DNA of 64,000 nt from an uncultured Acetatifactor sp. (GTDB lineage Bacteria; Bacillota; Clostridia; Lachnospirales; Lachnospiraceae), in assembly GCA_910589035.1 (NCBI GenBank), contig CAJUSI010000010.1, forward strand, positions 1 through 64,000, written 5' to 3'. Of this stretch, positions 14,509-23,239 are shown piece by piece (the stretch's first letter is position 1; each line of letters starts with the position of its first letter). Both the position numbers and the translations under genes were made by a program. The notes under the pieces are model-generated. The model was not told where the DNA came from, searched no databases, and saw nothing but the letters and a program-made list of their open reading frames with translations.

Positions 14509-15510
14509 ATGGAAAATTCTGTAAAACTCAATTTGGCAAAGGAATGGGATAAGACATTCCCGAAAAGTGAAAAAGTGAACCACCGCAAGGTGACATTTAT
14601 CAACCGCTATGGAATCACACTGGCAGCAGACCTTTATGAGCCGAAAAGGATGGAAGGAAGGCTGGCTGCAATCGCAGTATGCGGGCCCTTTGGCGCGGTG
14701 AAGGAACAGGCGGCCGGGCTGTACGCACAGACCATGGCGGAGAAGGGATTCCTTAGCATTGCCTTTGACCCGTCCTTTACAGGGGAAAGCGGAGGCACCC
14801 CCCGTTATATGGCATCGCCGGATATCAATACCGAGGATTTCCAGGCAGCGGTGGATTTCCTTTCCGTACAGGAGAATGTTGCCCCTGAGCGTATCGGTAT
14901 CATCGGAATCTGTGGCTGGGGAGGCCTTGCCCTCAACGTGGCGGCGCTGGATACCCGCATTAAAGCGACGGTTGCCTCCACCATGTATGATATGGCCCGC
15001 GTCAATGCCAACGGGTATTTTGATGCGGAGAACTCTGCGGATGCGCGGCATGCAAAGAAGGAGGCCATGAACGCCCAGAGGATTGAGGATTATAAAAACG
15101 GCAGCTATGCCCTGGGCGGCGGGGTGGTAGATCCGCTTCCGGAGGATGCGCCTTTCTTCGTGGCGGATTATCATGATTACTATAAAACGGACCGTGGTTA
15201 TCATAAACGTTCCCTGAATTCAAACGGCGGCTGGAATGTGATCGGCTGCATGTCCTTTCTGAACCAGCCGATCCTTCAGTACAGCAATGAGATTCGCAGC
15301 GCAGTCCTTATCATGCACGGTGAGAAAGCACACTCCTGTTATTTCAGCCGCGATGCTTATGCCGCAATGGTGAAGGATAACCCTTATGCAGACAATAAGG
15401 AGCTGCTGATTATCCCGGATGCAGTCCATACGGACCTGTATGACGGCGGCGGAAAGGATGCGATTCCGTTTGATAAGCTGGAACAGTTTTTTGAGGAAAA
15501 CTTGAAGTAG
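14509..15510 (+). CDS. Alpha/beta hydrolase with Cys nucleophile
   Basis: A 333-residue cytosolic alpha/beta hydrolase of the YcjY/dienelactone-hydrolase-like group. The nucleophile elbow reads IGIIGICGWGGLALN near residue 130, with Cys where Ser is usual, as in dienelactone hydrolases. Asp/His partners are likely in the later VLIMHGEKAHS and PDAVHTDLYD segments. The ATG at 14509 has GAGGA eight bases upstream; the longer reading begins in the LysR operator region and is rejected. It is the first gene of an operon with a flavodoxin-like reductase 24 bases on and the remains of an aldo-keto reductase, suggesting a former redox or detoxification cassette. Substrate unknown. Confidence 0.85.
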   Translation: MENSVKLNLAKEWDKTFPKSEKVNHRKVTFINRYGITLAADLYEPKRMEGRLAAIAVCGPFGAVKEQAAGLYAQTMAEKGFLSIAFDPSFTGESGGTPRYMASPDINTEDFQAAVDFLSVQENVAPERIGIIGICGWGGLALNVAALDTRIKATVASTMYDMARVNANGYFDAENSADARHAKKEAMNAQRIEDYKNGSYALGGGVVDPLPEDAPFFVADYHDYYKTDRGYHKRSLNSNGGWNVIGCMSFLNQPILQYSNEIRSAVLIMHGEKAHSCYFSRDAYAAMVKDNPYADNKELLIIPDAVHTDLYDGGGKDAIPFDKLEQFFEENLK

Positions 15511-15534
15511 GCGTAAGGTCTGGAGGTGACAAAG

Positions 15535-16065
15535 ATGCGTATTTTAGTATTGAACGGAAGCCCCCGTACAAAGGGCAATACGAAGCGGATGGTGGAGGCG
15601 TTCCAAAAAGGCGCGGAATCTGCCGGCCATCAGGTAAATGTGGTTGATGTGTGCAGGAAAAAGATCGCAGGCTGTCTGGCCTGCGAGTACTGCCATACGA
15701 AAGGAAACGGCGTCTGTGTGCAGAAAGACGATATGCAGGAAGTCTATTCCCTGCTGATGGAGGCAGATATGCTTGTCATTGCTTCGCCTATCTATTATCA
15801 CGGCATTTCAGGGCAGTTAAAATGTACCATTGACCGATTTTATTCCGCCGCATATCCGAAGAAACCCAGGAGCCTGAAAAAAGCGGCCATGATATTAAGC
15901 TCCGGTGATCCACAAATGTACGACGGCGCGATGTTTTCCTACAGGGGAGATTTTCTGGAATACCTGGGTCTGGAGGATATGGGGGTGTTTACGGCTTACG
16001 GCGCGGAAAACGGTTCGGCTTCAAAGCTGAAAGAACTGGAGAGCTTTGGGAGAACGCTGAAATAG
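15535..16065 (+). CDS. Flavodoxin-like NAD(P)H:FMN reductase
   Basis: A 176-residue flavoprotein of the iron-sulfur-flavoprotein/NADPH-dependent FMN reductase family. The N-terminal ILVLNGSPRTKGNTKRMVEAF binds FMN phosphate; CLACEYCHTKGNGVC (residues about 46-60) is the Cys-rich segment typical of the ISF-like branch, here with CxxCxxC-type spacing; ASPIYYHGISGQLKCTIDRF is the flavin-side loop. GGAGGTGA precedes the ATG at 15535 by five bases. It is co-transcribed with the hydrolase. It likely passes electrons to quinones, nitro compounds or protein partners. Confidence 0.87.
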   Translation: MRILVLNGSPRTKGNTKRMVEAFQKGAESAGHQVNVVDVCRKKIAGCLACEYCHTKGNGVCVQKDDMQEVYSLLMEADMLVIASPIYYHGISGQLKCTIDRFYSAAYPKKPRSLKKAAMILSSGDPQMYDGAMFSYRGDFLEYLGLEDMGVFTAYGAENGSASKLKELESFGRTLK

Positions 16066-16083
16066 CGGTAAGGGAGGCGGTAA

Positions 16084-16712
16084 ATGAGAAAATTTTTTCG
16101 TCTGCTATTCGTTTTTTATTGGTGTTTCCTGTGGCAGCGTGCGGGCAGAACAGGGAAGAGGAAGGCGGGACAGCCGTAGATGCTGAAATAATCCCGGTAA
16201 CAGATGCTGCGGAACCTGCACAGGAAACAAAAACTGCGTCTGATGCTGCAGATAGCGGGGCGGAGACAGGGGAAGAAACAAATGCAAAAGCAGAGTTTGA
16301 CTTTGAAACGAAGACGGTGATGTTAAACAGCGGATACGAGATGCCGATCAACGGTCTTGGAACATACAGCCTTCATGGTGATGAGTGTATCAATTCTGTG
16401 AAATCTGCGCTGTCAAATGGTGTCCGCCTGATTGATACCGCATCTGCTTATGGCAATGAGGAGGAAATCGGGCAGGCAGTCCGGGAAGCGATAGACGAAG
16501 GAATCATACAGCGGGAGGATATCTTTGTTACGACAAAAATCTATCCGGGCAGTGAGATGGAAAATCCGGAGCAATCGATTCAGGCCTGTCTTGACCGGCT
16601 GGATATCGGCTATGTAGACTTGGTGCTCTTGCATCATCCCGATCCCAATGATGTGGAGGCGTACAAAGTGATGGAAAAACAGAAAGGTATGCCGCGGTAT
16701 CAGGCATTGTGA
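16084..16712 (+). pseudogene. Frameshifted, truncated aldo/keto reductase lipoprotein
   Basis: From about residue 75 the frame reads as an aldo/keto reductase: NGLGTYSLHGDECINSVKSAL, RLIDTASAYGNEEEIGQAV (catalytic Asp and Tyr), DIFVTTKIYP and DLVLLHHPD. It stops after AYKVMEKQKG, losing more than half of the barrel. The 5' end is also broken: the ATG at 16084 and the body are out of frame, but one extra T in the T6 run (16093-16098) would join them as MRKFFSSAIRFLLVFPVAAC, a complete lipoprotein signal. So there are two lesions, a 1-base deletion and a 3' deletion. Phase variation at the T-run is possible for the first but does not explain the second. Confidence 0.8.
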
Positions 16713-16796
16713 GTGTACATAAATGCATGCCAGGAAAAGGAAAACATGGAAAGTGACCATTAAGAAAAAAATCAGATTATCCAAGGAAGCGGTGCA

Positions 16797-17584
16797 TTGC
16801 TGGGGATGCTCCTTGCAATTCCGGTATCAGGACGGATCAGTCGGATGATGGTCACTACCACAGGGGTACTGCTTCCCACTCGTTTTCCGATCCTGCCCTG
16901 TATGGGGGTTTTAGTTGTACTCCTGTTACTATCCGCAGGCTTTTGTTTCCTGCGTCTCGGGAGGCTTGGCAGGATTTCTCCAATGGCAGCCATCCGCAGG
17001 GAAAATGGGGAGCAGGGCAAAACAGGAAAGCGAAACAGAGGCTGTGCCCGGGAATCAGATTTTGAAATGCATGGGACTTCCGAAAAAATTATGGGATACA
17101 GAAAGCGGATTCCCCCCATCCGGGCAAAGGGGCTTACGTTCCATCTGGCACTGCGCCAGGTCTTGACGGGGAGAAAACGTTATATCAGCGCCTGTCTGGT
17201 GGCGGCCATGCTGGTGTTCTTCGCTTCTCTGGCAGGCAGGATAAACGGCTGGCTTGGAACAGACGGGAAGAGGATGAAGTGGTGCTGACAGAGGTTCTGG
17301 CGGCAGATCTGGGAGCAGAGGTAGGGGATCTGGTGACAATCCGGGGAAATAAGGGCAGCAGAGAGTTCAAAGTTTCCGGCATTTACCACTGTGCCAATGA
17401 TATGGGGGCAAACTTAGGGATGAACAAGGAGGGGTATCTCTCTATCGGAGAGGATGACAGCCGCTTGTGGTGCTATCACTATTTTTTAAACGATACCATT
17501 GCCGATGCAGACGGAGCCGGTGCGACAGAAATGCAGGTGAATCCTCTGCGGATATGGATTCCACGAAAGCCCAAAGCCTCATAG
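16797..17584 (+). pseudogene. Decayed FtsX-type ABC permease
   Basis: Two frames joined around 17279 carry pieces of an FtsX/MacB-like permease: a membrane segment GVLVVLLLLSAGFCFL followed by RLGRISPMAAIR, then LALRQVLTGRKRYISACLVAAMLVFFASL, then a periplasmic core VLAADLGAEVGDLVTIRGN and SGIYHCANDMG. Large parts, including the N-terminus and most core domain, are missing, and the reading frame shifts. The 3' end abuts the convergent ROK gene. It is a remnant of an exporter lost together with the aldo-keto reductase. Confidence 0.72.
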
Positions 17585-18835
17585 CGAAATATTCTGATGG
17601 AACACCTCATTTGCCACGATGGCGATAGCGCCCATAAGGGGGCCGTCATTGTTGAAATAGGAGTGCAGAATCTCTACATTATTCTTTTCCGGCGGGGAGT
17701 AATCCCGCATTTTCTCGTACAATATTTTCTCCAGAATATAAGAGGAGGACAGAGCGTCATATCCTACGATAATGGTGGAGAAATCCAGAAGCCGCAGAAG
17801 GTTGGCCAGGGCGTGGGCCAGGTAGCCGCAGAACTCGTCCAGAGCGGCTACGGCGATGGGATCTCCCCCGGAGGCAAAATTGATCACATCGGACCTGGAC
17901 GGACTTTTTAGCTTTTTAAAGGCGGAATCCGGGAAAAGGGGCAGCAACTCCGATATTTTCTTCCGCATCCGGTCGATACTGGCATAGGATTCCAGGCAGC
18001 CCCGGTTGCCGCAGGAACACCTGGGACCGTTGAAATTGATGGAGGTATGGCCGATTTCGCCGCTCTGCCCGGAGAAACCATTGAACAGGGCGCCGTTTAA
18101 AACGAAGCCCAGTCCGATTCCCTCCGATATATGAAGATATACGAAGTTCTCGTAGGGGCCGCCCCGTCCGTAAATCTTTTCCACCAGGGCGCCCGCATGG
18201 GCGTCATGAATCAGGTAGGTGGGCAGCCCTGTGTGGGCGCTGACAATCTCTGTCAGCGGGATGTAGGACAGACCCCAGAAGTTGGAGGGATTCAGGAGAT
18301 ATCCTGTGGTACTGTCCAGAGGGCCGATACTGGAGATGCCGCAGCCGATGATCCTGCGGCTCGTGCGGGAAGCGAGAGCGTCGTACTGGGACAGAAGCAT
18401 GGAAATCAGAGCTTCGCGGGAGAGGCTGCCCTGATAATACATCTTCGACATATCGATAATGCTTCCGGAAATATCCGCCAGGACCGCCTGGGTGTGGGTT
18501 CTTGTGATCCACAAACCGCAGATACACGGCGAGAGGCCGGAAATATGCAGGGGGATGGGGTGGCGCCCCAGGACATTCTCGGCCTGACCCTGGGAATCCC
18601 GCTCTACGACGATCCCTTTCCGGATCAGCTCCGCCACATGATTGCTGATGGTCATTTTGCTTAAACCTGTTTTCCTGGCCAGATCGATGCGGGAGACAGG
18701 CGTCCGGCTGGTGGCAATAAGGCGCACCAATGTGCTGTCTATGGCCTTTTTGGATTCTTTTCTGTTATCCGAATGCTGCCCGGTTCCGCCCGGATGCTGC
18801 CCGGTGCTGCCCGGGTGCTGACTGCTGTTTGTCAT
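17579..18835 (-). CDS. ROK-family transcriptional repressor
   Basis: A 418-residue NagC/XylR-type regulator. The N-terminal winged helix is STLVRLIATSRTPVSRIDLA plus TGLSKMTISNHVAEL (residues about 35-75). The ROK sugar-kinase-like part shows HDAHAGALVEKIYG, ISEGIGLGFVLNG and the zinc-binding GHTSINFNGPRCSCGNRGCLESYA with the full CxCGxxGC. The first 25 residues are a low-complexity His/Pro/Gly/Gln run. Start chosen at 18835, where GGAGAAG lies eight bases upstream; a longer reading from 18919 is less likely. It diverges from the mannoside operon, which it probably represses until a sugar phosphate binds. Confidence 0.9.
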   Translation of the reverse strand: MTNSSQHPGSTGQHPGGTGQHSDNRKESKKAIDSTLVRLIATSRTPVSRIDLARKTGLSKMTISNHVAELIRKGIVVERDSQGQAENVLGRHPIPLHISGLSPCICGLWITRTHTQAVLADISGSIIDMSKMYYQGSLSREALISMLLSQYDALASRTSRRIIGCGISSIGPLDSTTGYLLNPSNFWGLSYIPLTEIVSAHTGLPTYLIHDAHAGALVEKIYGRGGPYENFVYLHISEGIGLGFVLNGALFNGFSGQSGEIGHTSINFNGPRCSCGNRGCLESYASIDRMRKKISELLPLFPDSAFKKLKSPSRSDVINFASGGDPIAVAALDEFCGYLAHALANLLRLLDFSTIIVGYDALSSSYILEKILYEKMRDYSPPEKNNVEILHSYFNNDGPLMGAIAIVANEVFHQNISL

Positions 18836-18892
18836 GGAAGCTTCTCCTCTCTTGAACCCTTCTGTTCCTGTCTGTTCTGACGGACATTCAAA

Positions 18893-19184
18893 CCCGCAGC
18901 TTGCTGCGGGGCGCTTCATTCAAACCTTTGGAATTTGGATTTTTCTGATTTCGCTATAACTCATTACACTGTAATCCTATTAAGCTGTAACGCCTTTTGT
19001 TAGGTATACCATTTATGAAAAAGCCGGAGAAATCAAGGTATTCTCTAAATTTACAACAACCTGATCAGATATGCTGTTGCAGGATCCGTTCTAATAAAAT
19101 TATTCATTTTACAGCACTTTGCAGCTTATGGCATACCAAATTTGAATCTAAAAGAGGGTTCATTCCCCGCAGCTTGCTGCGGGG
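18893..19184. repeat. Two copies of a GC palindrome hairpin
   Basis: CCCGCAGCTTGCTGCGGG occurs at 18893-18910 and, one base longer each side, at 19165-19184. Both copies are followed by a TTTCATT/CTTCATT box. Each would fold into a 7-8 bp GC stem with a CTTG loop. The surrounding 18836-19482 is AT-rich and holds no supported gene. They may be ends or target sites of a lost IS200/IS605-type element, or REP-like sequences. Confidence 0.7.
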
Positions 19185-19482
19185 AGTTTCATTTAAGTTG
19201 AAAGTTCTATTTTATGCACTGGATCATGTATTTTATAACTCTCCAGTATAATCATTATCGCATAAAATCAGGTTTGCATAATATTGGCTGCGACATATCT
19301 ATATTCTTGCATAATATGGGAGTTTACCATTTCTAATATGCTATGCACAGGTATTCAGGCGTGTAAATAAACAGGTAAAGTGCTGATATAATTCTCAGCT
19401 CAGTATGCACCCCTGTTTCCAGGAGCCAGGGTATAATCCATTATAGAGTATAAAAGACAGATTGTACAGATATTTTTGCAAC

Positions 19483-19513
19483 TTAGTAAATTAATAGAAC
19501 AAAGATTTACTAA
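19483..19513. promoter_or_regulatory. Candidate ROK operator
   Basis: TTAGTAAAT and ATTTACTAA are perfect 9-bp inverted arms with a 13-base spacer, in the gap between the ROK repressor and the mannoside operon. Size and AT-rich arms resemble operators of NagC/XylR-type ROK repressors. It lies about 85 bases upstream of the promoter at 19598. Confidence 0.6.
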
Positions 19514-19597
19514 TAGTGAGCAAAGAATAAAAGCGGCCCCTGAAGATAAACAAAAATATGGCAGAATGAACAAAAAAATAATAAAACCGGGATTAAA

Positions 19598-19626
19598 TTG
19601 CATGGGAAAAGAACATAGTGTATGAT
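19598..19626 (+). promoter_or_regulatory. Sigma-A-type promoter of mannoside operon
   Basis: TTGCAT at 19598-19603 and TATGAT at 19621-19626 are separated by 17 bases. Transcription from here would give a leader of about 135 bases before the SIS gene. Confidence 0.55.
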
Positions 19627-19770
19627 ACATGTAAGCCCGGGAAGATGGTATAGTAAATATAAGTGATTAATCTGGAAATTGACGGAGATTGCACCTGAGA
19701 TCAGGAGGAAGACCAGGAGGATCCGGTATCCTGAATATCCGGCGTCGCGGAATCCGGAAAGGGGAAGGGG

Positions 19771-20394
19771 ATGGAGGACAGGAGAAAGGAGAGCATTTAT
19801 TTTAATCTGTTATTTCAGCGGCATCCTGAACTGCTTCCGCTGCAGGAGAAGGTCTGGGACAGTTATGAACTGCTCCGGGAGGTGTACCGCAGCCAGGGGA
19901 AGCTGCTGATCTGCGGCAACGGCGGAAGTGCGGCGGATGCGGATCATATTGTGGGGGAACTGATGAAGGGCTTCCTCAAAAAAAGAGAGCTTCCCGAAGA
20001 AAAAACGCTCCTGTTCGGAGAATTGGCGCGGGGACTGCAGGGGGCATTGCCGGCAATCGCCCTGACACAGCATGGAGCGTTAAGTACGGCTTATATGAAT
20101 GACGCGGAACCATCCATGATATTTGCCCAGCAGGTATATGGATATGGGAAGCCGGAGGATGCCCTGCTTGCGATTTCCACTTCGGGAAATTCCCTCAATG
20201 TGAATAATGCGGTCAAGGTAGCGAAAAAATGTGGAATAAGGATAATCGGCATGACGGGAAAGGACGGCGGTCTGCTGAGAAGGCTTGCCGACATATGCAT
20301 TACGGTTCCGGAGTCGGAGACGGCCTATGTGCAGGAGGAGCATATAGCTGTTTATCACACCTTATGTGCGATGCTGGAAGAATATTTTTTCTAA
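19771..20394 (+). CDS. SIS-domain sugar-phosphate isomerase (GmhA-like)
   Basis: A 207-residue cytosolic protein. GKLLICGNGGSAADADHIVGEL near residues 46-67 is the phosphosugar-binding SIS motif with the GmhA-type GNGGSAADA wording; AISTSGNSLNVNNAVKVAKKCGI is the second SIS loop; EEHIAVYHTLCAMLE closes the fold. Homologues convert sedoheptulose-7-phosphate to heptose phosphate or isomerise other ketose phosphates. In this setting, ahead of a sugar importer, mannosidase and ROK kinase, it more likely handles a catabolic sugar phosphate than lipopolysaccharide heptose. The ATG follows AAAGGGGAAGGGG. First gene of the operon. Confidence 0.85.
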   Translation: MEDRRKESIYFNLLFQRHPELLPLQEKVWDSYELLREVYRSQGKLLICGNGGSAADADHIVGELMKGFLKKRELPEEKTLLFGELARGLQGALPAIALTQHGALSTAYMNDAEPSMIFAQQVYGYGKPEDALLAISTSGNSLNVNNAVKVAKKCGIRIIGMTGKDGGLLRRLADICITVPESETAYVQEEHIAVYHTLCAMLEEYFF

Positions 20395-20526
20395 ACATAA
20401 AATTATGGAAAGCGACTTTATATTGGCACACATTATTGATCGTATATCCTGAAATGACGTTCCAAAATGGCAACACACTATCTGGTATACGAGAAAACCC
20501 GGCGGACGGGTATCGGAGGTATGAGA

Positions 20527-22230
20527 ATGAAGAAGATGCAGTGCAGGAAAGTATTCGGCGGTTTGATGGCAGGAGTTTTGCTGGCAATGAGTCTGGCGGC
20601 CTGTGGCAGTCCCGACGACGGCGGGACGCCTTCGTCAGCAGGAAATTCGGAGAGCGGCGGCAGCCGGTCGGAAAGCGGTGGGTCGCAGGCGGAAGGGGCG
20701 GCAATGGAGCCGGGGCCTCTGGGAAAGTACGGGGAGGAGATCACGCTGACCACGGTGAGGACACTGGACTCCACCGTGAAGTTTGAGCCGGGCAACCCGG
20801 ACCGGGCTTCCCTGGAAGAAAATATCTGGCAGCGCTCCTACAAGGAGGAGCTTGGCATCAATCTGGAATATCTGTGGACGCCGAACACGGAGCAGTATGA
20901 GCAGAAATGGAACGCTGCCATGGCGACACAGGACCTGCCGGATTTTGCGGTGGTGGGACCTGCCATATACAAGGAGCTGGTGGAAGCGGATCTGGTGATG
21001 GATATGACGGATATTTTTGACCAGTATGCCAGCGATCTGTACAGGCAGTATGTGGAGGCGGAAGACGGACTGGCAGTGAACTTTATGACCTTTGGAGGAA
21101 GAATGTACGGCCTGCCGCACACGGGAACCACGGCGGATAATATCACGGTGATGTTCATCCGCAGGGACTGGCTGGAAAAGGTGGAAAGGGATGTCCCCAA
21201 AACCATGGAGGAGCTTCGGGATACGGTGAAGGCATTCCAGGATGCCAGGCTGGGAGGAGAGGACACCGTGGGGATCTCTCTGAGCAATACGCTCCTGGCC
21301 GGAATCCATACCACCAACGGGCTGTTTGAGGGATACGGCGCTTATTATGACACCTGGGTGGAGGACGGCAGCGGCGGTCTGGCCTACGGGACGATTCGGC
21401 CGGAAATGCGGGAAGCCCTGCTGGGACTTCAGCAGATGTACAAGGATGGCATGTTCCGCCAGGATTTTGCCACCATCGACGGCACCAAGGCGGGAGAGGA
21501 TGTGGCTTCGGGGAAATGCGGTATCGTATTCGGCACCTTCTGGGCGCCTCTGAATTCCGTCAATGACAGCATCATGGCCGACGAGAAGGCGGACTGGATC
21601 GTCTGCGATATTCCCACGGTGGACGGAAGTCCTTACAAGTCGGTGGCTACGGGTTCTCCTGCTCAGTACATCTTTGTGAACAAGAACTGCGAACATCCGG
21701 AGGCGGTAGTGAAGCTGCTGAATCTGAACTGTGAGATCAAGGCCTCCGGCGACAGAAAGCATGAGGTGGATGAAGACGGATTTGAGGCCTTTAAGTACAA
21801 GGTTGCCTGTGACATGAGCGAGGCTTATTACAACCTGAAGAGCTATTATGTGGTGAAGGAGGCCCTGGACAGCGGCGACACTTCGAAGATTCCTTCAGAT
21901 ATGCAGAGCTGCTACGACGATGTGGTCAAGGGACTGGAAGGAGACCGGTCCATGCTGGGCTATGCGCTGGTATTCGGCCCCGGCGGCACCTATGAGAAAG
22001 TGGGAGAACTGAGGGATGCCGGACGGATCGTCCAGAGTGCGTACACAACCTTCCAGACGGATACCATGCTGGAGAAGAGCGCCGATCTGAATCAGAATCT
22101 GGCGGCTGCCATCCAGAAGGTCATTCTGGGAGCGGATATCAGTGTGTTCGACGAGGCTGTGGAAACCTGGAAGAGCACCGGCGGGGATACCATCACCCAG
22201 GAAGTGAACGACTGGTACAAGGCGCAGTGA
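20527..22230 (+). CDS. Sugar ABC importer, solute-binding lipoprotein
   Basis: A 567-residue extracellular binding lipoprotein of the family-1 solute-binding (LipO/LplA-like) type. It has a signal peptide with lipobox SLAACG, a Ser/Gly-rich tether, then a bilobal fold: ITLTTVRTLDSTVKFEPG at the start, YEQKWNAAMATQDLPDFAVV, and GRMYGLPHTGTTADN. The large size is typical of binding proteins for complex oligosaccharides in this family. Of two adjacent ATGs, 20527 has GGAGGT at the better distance. The two permease genes follow after 100 bases. No ATPase gene is in the window, so a shared MsmK-like ATPase is presumably used. Confidence 0.92.
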   Translation: MKKMQCRKVFGGLMAGVLLAMSLAACGSPDDGGTPSSAGNSESGGSRSESGGSQAEGAAMEPGPLGKYGEEITLTTVRTLDSTVKFEPGNPDRASLEENIWQRSYKEELGINLEYLWTPNTEQYEQKWNAAMATQDLPDFAVVGPAIYKELVEADLVMDMTDIFDQYASDLYRQYVEAEDGLAVNFMTFGGRMYGLPHTGTTADNITVMFIRRDWLEKVERDVPKTMEELRDTVKAFQDARLGGEDTVGISLSNTLLAGIHTTNGLFEGYGAYYDTWVEDGSGGLAYGTIRPEMREALLGLQQMYKDGMFRQDFATIDGTKAGEDVASGKCGIVFGTFWAPLNSVNDSIMADEKADWIVCDIPTVDGSPYKSVATGSPAQYIFVNKNCEHPEAVVKLLNLNCEIKASGDRKHEVDEDGFEAFKYKVACDMSEAYYNLKSYYVVKEALDSGDTSKIPSDMQSCYDDVVKGLEGDRSMLGYALVFGPGGTYEKVGELRDAGRIVQSAYTTFQTDTMLEKSADLNQNLAAAIQKVILGADISVFDEAVETWKSTGGDTITQEVNDWYKAQ

Positions 22231-22330
22231 GATCAGGCGCATACCGACGCCCGGAGCATGTACCCGCAATGCTCCGGGATAACGTCAGGAAACCGGGGAA
22301 TAGGATTATATAGGAGAGGAGTGCTTTTGC

Positions 22331-23224
22331 ATGAAGAAGCTGAAAAGGGAATGGCCGTTTCATTTGATGCTGCTGCCGGCCGTGGTTATGGTTATTATAT
22401 TCTGTTACGCTCCCATGGCAGGGATATCGCTTGCCTTTCTGGATTACAAACCGGCCCGGGGTCTTGCAAAAGCGCCCTTTGTGGGATGGAAGCATTTTGA
22501 GACTCTGTTTTCCAATCCCAATTTCTTCCTGGCATTGAAAAATACGGTGATCATTGCAGGATGGAAGCTGGCCACGGGGCTGGCGGTGCCCCTGGCTCTT
22601 GCGCTGCTGCTGAATGAAATCCGGAAGAGCTGGTTCAAGAGGCTGACCCAGACGCTGGTCTATCTGCCCTATTTTATCTCCTGGGTGCTGATGGCCGGGA
22701 TTATCATAGACATCTTCTCACCCACGGGCGGGATCGTCAACAGAGGGCTGGAAATGCTGGGCGCGGAGCCCGTCTATTTTCTGGGGGACAACAGCTGGAC
22801 CAGATTCACCATTGTCCTCACCAATATATGGAAGGAAGCCGGATGGGGAACCATTATTTTCATGGCGGCGCTCACGGGAATCGACCTGAATCTGTATGAG
22901 GCGGCGGTGATTGACGGAGCCGGGAGGCTGAAGCAGATGTGGCATGTGACGCTGCCGGGGATTATTCCCACCGTGGTCCTGGTGGGAACCCTGAGCCTGA
23001 GCAATGTGCTGAATGCGGGATTTGACCAGATCTATAACCTGATGAGCGGTGTGACCATGGAGACGCTGGATATCATCGACACTCTGGTATACAGAATCGG
23101 CGTGGAGAACGGCCAGTACAGCCTTGCCACCGCCGCCGGACTGTTTAAATCAGTGGTGTCCTGCTTTTTCATTGTTCTGTCCTATAAACTGGCGGACAGG
23201 TTTGCCGGATACAAGATTTTCTAG
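22331..23224 (+). CDS. Sugar ABC importer permease (LplB-like)
   Basis: A 297-residue inner-membrane permease with six predicted membrane segments, the first HLMLLPAVVMVIIFCYAPMA, and the EAA loop that contacts the ATPase, YEAAVIDGAGRLKQMWHVTLPG (residues about 190-211). It belongs to the LplB/UgpA-like branch that pairs with large LipO-type binding proteins. GGAGAGGAG precedes the ATG. The second permease starts 15 bases after its stop, so the two are co-translated and form the channel heterodimer. Confidence 0.93.
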   Translation: MKKLKREWPFHLMLLPAVVMVIIFCYAPMAGISLAFLDYKPARGLAKAPFVGWKHFETLFSNPNFFLALKNTVIIAGWKLATGLAVPLALALLLNEIRKSWFKRLTQTLVYLPYFISWVLMAGIIIDIFSPTGGIVNRGLEMLGAEPVYFLGDNSWTRFTIVLTNIWKEAGWGTIIFMAALTGIDLNLYEAAVIDGAGRLKQMWHVTLPGIIPTVVLVGTLSLSNVLNAGFDQIYNLMSGVTMETLDIIDTLVYRIGVENGQYSLATAAGLFKSVVSCFFIVLSYKLADRFAGYKIF

Positions 23225-23239
23225 GGGGGAGGTGTAAGC

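Noticed and set aside
18997..19251. 84-residue frame between the ROK repressor and SIS gene
   Set aside because: Crosses the GC palindrome, lacks a ribosome binding site and resembles nothing known.
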